Notes under the pieces: generated by a model
What the model was told of the DNA's origin: nothing
Database searches by the model: none
What the model saw: only the letters and a program-made list of their open reading frames with translations
Assembly: GCA_029882725.1 (NCBI GenBank)
Contig: JAOUKG010000004.1
Location: 1 to 16,220 of the forward strand
Direction of reading: 5' to 3'
DNA length: 16,220 bases
DNA from: Cyclobacteriaceae bacterium
GTDB lineage: Bacteria > Bacteroidota > Bacteroidia > Cytophagales > Cyclobacteriaceae
Made by a program: the position numbers and the translations under genes
Part shown: one piece after another, positions 13,499 to 16,220 of the stretch
Position numbering within the stretch: position 1 is the stretch's first letter
Layout: each line of letters starts with the position of its first letter

Positions 13499-14486
13499 AT
13501 ATTTTATCTACTAGTTCTTTGTATTCTTCATCAAGTTGACTCATGTGGGTTATACCACCTCCACTTTTATAGATATATCCCTGATCAGTTTTTTCAATAA
13601 ACCGAATCAACACAAATGTATCCAGATTTTTACCGTCATAATAACCGGCCACACCGGAGTAATAGCCACGATCATACATTTCAGCTTTTTTAATAATGTT
13701 AAGGGTTTTGTTTTTTGGTGCGCCAGTAATAGAACCCGCAGGTAACATATCCATTATAATATTTCCCAGGTTATTATGATAATCTTCATGCAAATCACCA
13801 GATATTTCGGAACTCATTTGCCAAATGTCATTTTTTTTGGTTTTTATGAGTTCAAGGTATTTGAATCGATTAACTTTCACATTTTTTGCATGAAAACTCA
13901 TGTCATTTCTTAGTAAATCAACTATAGTGGCATGTTCGGCCGATTCCTTCTCAGAATTCATTAAAATTTCTTTAGCCCCGGAAATTTGAGCATTCATAGT
14001 TCCTTTCATGGGGTACGTATAAATTTTCCCATCAATAATTTTTATGAAGGGCTCTGGTGAAAAAACCACGAATTTGTCTTCATAAAGGAGTTTATATCGG
14101 GCTTCAGTATATTCATATATTTCAAAAAGGCTTAGCGGAATATCAATTTTTGAGGGTTGTGTGAAGTTTAAAAGAAAACTGTTGCCTTTATTTATTTCAC
14201 TAATTACAAAATTAAACCCTTCTGTATATTTATTCTTTTCTACGGGGTGAATAGAGATATTTGGTATAGAATCTATTTTTTTTGGTATAGTATTAAACCC
14301 AAATTGTACAGGAGATGAGTCTAATTCATTTTCAGGAATAAACAGATTGGTTTTGAGTGAAAAGTCTGTAACAAAATAAAACGGTTCTCTTTTTGAACCT
14401 GCTTTGTTTATTTTATTTTTTATTTCCTCACAGGAATAAGTTTTCATGTTAAATGAATTAATATGCACAAAATTACGCTTCTTCAT
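13482..14486 (-). CDS. pabB: Aminodeoxychorismate synthase component I
   Basis: This is a 334-residue chorismate-binding enzyme that aminates chorismate. The family blocks are in order: INKGNSFLLNFTQP (98-111), SPEPF, YPMKGTM (158-164, matching PIKGT; Lys161 is the Lys that forms the covalent intermediate in PabB and separates it from anthranilate synthase), ATIVDLLRND, MLPAGSITGAPK and the final YKSGGGIT. It is shorter than E. coli PabB (about 450) because the N-terminal region is reduced, as in many Bacteroidetes. The start at ATG 14486 keeps an N-terminal beta strand. ATG 14447 is an alternative. The gene overlaps the downstream pabC-like gene by 17 bases. A separate PabA glutaminase would be needed to supply ammonia. 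Confidence 0.92.
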   Translation of the reverse strand: MKKRNFVHINSFNMKTYSCEEIKNKINKAGSKREPFYFVTDFSLKTNLFIPENELDSSPVQFGFNTIPKKIDSIPNISIHPVEKNKYTEGFNFVISEINKGNSFLLNFTQPSKIDIPLSLFEIYEYTEARYKLLYEDKFVVFSPEPFIKIIDGKIYTYPMKGTMNAQISGAKEILMNSEKESAEHATIVDLLRNDMSFHAKNVKVNRFKYLELIKTKKNDIWQMSSEISGDLHEDYHNNLGNIIMDMLPAGSITGAPKNKTLNIIKKAEMYDRGYYSGVAGYYDGKNLDTFVLIRFIEKTDQGYIYKSGGGITHMSQLDEEYKELVDKIYVPFY

Positions 14487-14676
14487 TAATATAATTGATT
14501 ATAAAACAGAGTATTGTCATATCTATTACTTTTTTTAATAATCAGATTTGTTTTAATCTCGTATAAATTGATTTTTAAAAATAAATTGGATTTAAAATTC
14601 AATTCCTGTCAAAAATTCAACCAATGGTTTGGGTTAATTATTTTAAGGTATTAATATTATCCCAAAAATAAAGATT
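14487..14676. other. AT-rich divergent intergenic region
   Basis: This region separates pabB from the divergent oxidoreductase. It is very AT-rich and has no open frame, stable hairpin or exact TAnnTTTG box for either gene. The best guess for the plus strand is TTTG at 14628-14631 with the weak box TAATATTA at 14652-14659. Regulation by a dedicated factor is possible, but no clear operator repeat is visible. Confidence 0.4.
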
Positions 14677-15831
14677 ATGAGCAGACGATTACTATATGGA
14701 ATGATAGGCGGAGGACCAGGAGCATTTATTGGGGGTGTTCACCGTATTGCCGCGGCACTTGATAACGAAGCAGAACTGGTATGTGGATCTTTTTCCTCAT
14801 CATTTGAAAAGACTGCAGAAACAGCAAAGCAATTGTATATAGCTCCCGAAAGGGCTTATGCTACCTATCAGGAAATGATTGAAAAGGAGTCTCTTCTTCC
14901 TGAAGGGGAAAGAATGGATTTTGTGGCTATTGTTACTCCCAATCACCTTCATTTCGAACCTGCAAAACTCGCAATGGAGCAAGGTTTTCATGTAATTTGT
15001 GATAAACCTGCCACTTTCGATACGGCGCAGTCGGTAGCTCTCTCGAAAATTGCAAAGGAAACGGGAATGGAGTTTGCCCTAACTCATACTTACACAGGTT
15101 ATCCCATGGTAAAACAGGCCGTTCAAATGATAAAAGACGGTGCTTTTGGGAAAGTACGTAAAGTAGTGGTTGAGTACCCTCAGGGTTGGATGTCGACAGA
15201 TGTTGAGAACACAGATAACAAACAAGCCGGATGGCGTTCTGATCCATCAAAATCAGGGAAAGCCGGTGCCGTTGGTGATATTGGAACCCATGCTGCCAAT
15301 CTCGCAGAAACAATTACAGGATTATCTATCACGGAAGTAGCAGCAGATGTTTCCCGTATGGTGGAGGGTCGTAAGCTTGATGATGATGCCAATGTTTTAA
15401 TCCGTTTTAACAATGGAGCCAAAGGAGTACTTCATTGTAGCCAAATATGTGCCGGTGAAGAAAATGATGTAAATATTAGAGTCTGGGGTGAAAAAGGAGG
15501 ATTGGAATGGCATCAGCACGAACCTAATTCAATGAAAGTGAAATGGTTGGATCAGCCAACTCAAATATACCGAACAGGAAAAGAATATATGAGCGACTTG
15601 GCTGCAGCCAATACGCGCACTCCGTGGGGGCATCCTGAAGGATATCTGGAGGCATTTGCAAACCTGTATAACAATTTCATATCGGTAGTTAGGAAAAGGA
15701 TTGATGGAGCTACTTTTTCAGAAATTCAGTCACGCGATTTTCCCGGTATTGAGGACGGTATTAAAGGAATGAAGTTTATTGATGCTGTTATAGAATCAGG
15801 GGAAAACAATGCCGCCTGGAGAAAAATTTGA
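14677..15831 (+). CDS. Gfo/Idh/MocA-family NAD(P)-dependent oxidoreductase
   Basis: This is a complete 384-residue member. The N-terminal Rossmann domain starts with GMIGGGPGAFIGGVHR (8-23, the dinucleotide-binding glycine motif). Later come AIVTPNHLHFEPA and CDKPATFD; the family's EKP motif appears here as DKP, with the Lys retained. The second domain has the AGWRSDPSKSGKAGAVGDIGTHAANLAE segment, in which the GDIGTH Asp and His are the usual catalytic pair. There is no signal peptide, so it is cytoplasmic. Its substrate is a sugar, sugar acid or inositol that I cannot specify. It is followed after 131 bases by a sugar phosphate isomerase/epimerase, a very common partner, so the two probably act in one carbohydrate catabolic route. 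The upstream 190-base gap has no clear consensus promoter. Confidence 0.9.
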   Translation: MSRRLLYGMIGGGPGAFIGGVHRIAAALDNEAELVCGSFSSSFEKTAETAKQLYIAPERAYATYQEMIEKESLLPEGERMDFVAIVTPNHLHFEPAKLAMEQGFHVICDKPATFDTAQSVALSKIAKETGMEFALTHTYTGYPMVKQAVQMIKDGAFGKVRKVVVEYPQGWMSTDVENTDNKQAGWRSDPSKSGKAGAVGDIGTHAANLAETITGLSITEVAADVSRMVEGRKLDDDANVLIRFNNGAKGVLHCSQICAGEENDVNIRVWGEKGGLEWHQHEPNSMKVKWLDQPTQIYRTGKEYMSDLAAANTRTPWGHPEGYLEAFANLYNNFISVVRKRIDGATFSEIQSRDFPGIEDGIKGMKFIDAVIESGENNAAWRKI

Positions 15832-15860
15832 TTCAGAATAGGTGAATCAAGTATGATTCG

Positions 15861-15924
15861 GTTGAGGCGTTTTGGAGTTGAGGCGTTTAGAAGTTTAGAA
15901 AGCTTTAGTTTAGAAGTTTAGAAA
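15861..15924 (+). repeat. Cluster of short direct repeats in intergenic spacer
   Basis: GTTGAGGCGTTT occurs twice, at 15861-15872 and 15877-15888 (16 bases apart). TTTAGAAGTTTAGAAA also occurs twice, at 15886-15901 and 15909-15924 (23 bases apart), and is itself built from the 8-mer TTTAGAAG. The block lies between the oxidoreductase stop and the isomerase start, has no coding potential, and looks like slippage-generated satellite DNA. Whether it affects expression is unknown. Confidence 0.7.
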
Positions 15925-15962
15925 TATATAGTTTAGATATCAGACATTTAAAAATAGAAAAC

Positions 15963-16220
15963 ATGAAAGGACCTGCAGTATTTTTAGCGCAATTTATGGA
16001 CGATAAAGCTCCATTCAATAATCTTAAAGACATTAGTAAATACATGGCCGATCTTGGGTATGTAGGAGTACAAATACCTACCTGGGATGCACGCTGCATT
16101 GATTTGCAGAAAGCCGCAGAAAGTAAAACCTACGCAGATGAATTAAAAGGCATTGTTAACGAGGCCGGACTTGAAATTACAGAGCTCTCAACCCATTTAC
16201 AAGGGCAACTGGTGGCTGTA
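15963..16220 (+). CDS. Sugar phosphate isomerase/epimerase (AP endonuclease family 2 TIM barrel), N-terminal part
   Basis: The frame is open from ATG 15963 to the end of the window, giving 86 residues with the 3' end outside. The visible part begins MKGPAVFLAQFM and has YMADLGYVGVQIPTWD, then an alternation of helix and strand through GIVNEAGLEITELSTHLQGQLVAV. This matches the first barrel units of xylose-isomerase-like TIM-barrel proteins, where the His in a THLQGQ-type segment often lies near the metal site. It follows a Gfo/Idh/MocA oxidoreductase, a frequent pairing in carbohydrate or inositol degradation loci. The exact substrate cannot be told. A spacer of short direct repeats lies just upstream. 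Confidence 0.82.
   Translation, partial: MKGPAVFLAQFMDDKAPFNNLKDISKYMADLGYVGVQIPTWDARCIDLQKAAESKTYADELKGIVNEAGLEITELSTHLQGQLVAV

Noticed and set aside
14468..14475. TAATTTTG on the minus strand as the pabB promoter -7 box
   Set aside because: It lies inside the preferred pabB coding region and has no TTG -33 box at 17-21 bases. It would only matter if pabB starts at 14447.
14933..15422. Minus-strand open frames inside the second oxidoreductase
   Set aside because: They are shadows of a clear Gfo/Idh/MocA coding sequence and show no domain features.
1..16220. Defence island, prophage, transposon, CRISPR or secondary-metabolite system
   Set aside because: No repeats with spacers, integrase, transposase, nuclease-helicase combination or synthase genes are visible; the genes are core metabolic and stress functions.

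Overview
The window looks like chromosomal DNA of a member of the Bacteroidetes, most likely class Flavobacteriia. It is AT-rich. Several genes have the phylum's distinctive promoter (a -7 box TAnnTTTG about 17-21 bases after a TTG or TTTG -33 box), and Shine-Dalgarno sites are weak. The men genes and the operon of universal stress protein, ECF sigma factor, membrane protein and secreted protein fit the same group. Nearly everything is core metabolism or housekeeping. I see no phage, transposon, CRISPR, tRNA or rRNA, and no convincing new defence or biosynthetic system.

Layout from left to right. Bases 1-499 hold the end of a Gfo/Idh/MocA oxidoreductase, followed by a GC-rich hairpin repeat that separates it from a convergent operon on the minus strand. 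That operon (2956 down to 560) encodes a tandem universal stress protein, an ECF sigma factor, a one-pass membrane protein in the anti-sigma position and a small secreted Spy/CpxP-like protein. Next (6273 down to 3041) is a serine biosynthesis unit. One gene fuses a phosphoserine-phosphatase-like HAD domain to phosphoglycerate dehydrogenase with a C-terminal ACT domain. The other encodes a class V aminotransferase that would supply the middle step, so the whole pathway may be covered by two proteins. Between them, on the opposite strand, lies what appears to be an unannotated structured RNA of about 200 nt (4174-4373) with its own promoter, a long end-to-end closing stem and an intrinsic terminator. 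This is the most interesting feature of the window, and its shape resembles 6S RNA.

A short exported rhodanese-like protein follows on the plus strand (6413-6868). It is separated by a perfect 24-base palindrome from a minus-strand menaquinone operon (10174 down to 6904: hotdog thioesterase, then menF, then menD), whose genes overlap by 4 bases. Divergent from it are a histidine phosphatase that probably starts at TTG, a creatininase-family hydrolase and an exported aspartoacylase-like zinc hydrolase (10220-12794). Bases 14486-12881 on the minus strand carry pabB and a class IV aminotransferase (pabC-like), which overlap by 17 bases and make p-aminobenzoate for folate. The right end (14677-16220) returns to carbohydrate-type enzymes: a second Gfo/Idh/MocA oxidoreductase and the start of a TIM-barrel sugar phosphate isomerase/epimerase, separated by a spacer of short direct repeats.

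Three metabolic blocks draw on one another. Serine synthesis starts from 3-phosphoglycerate, while both the men operon and the pab pair consume chorismate.
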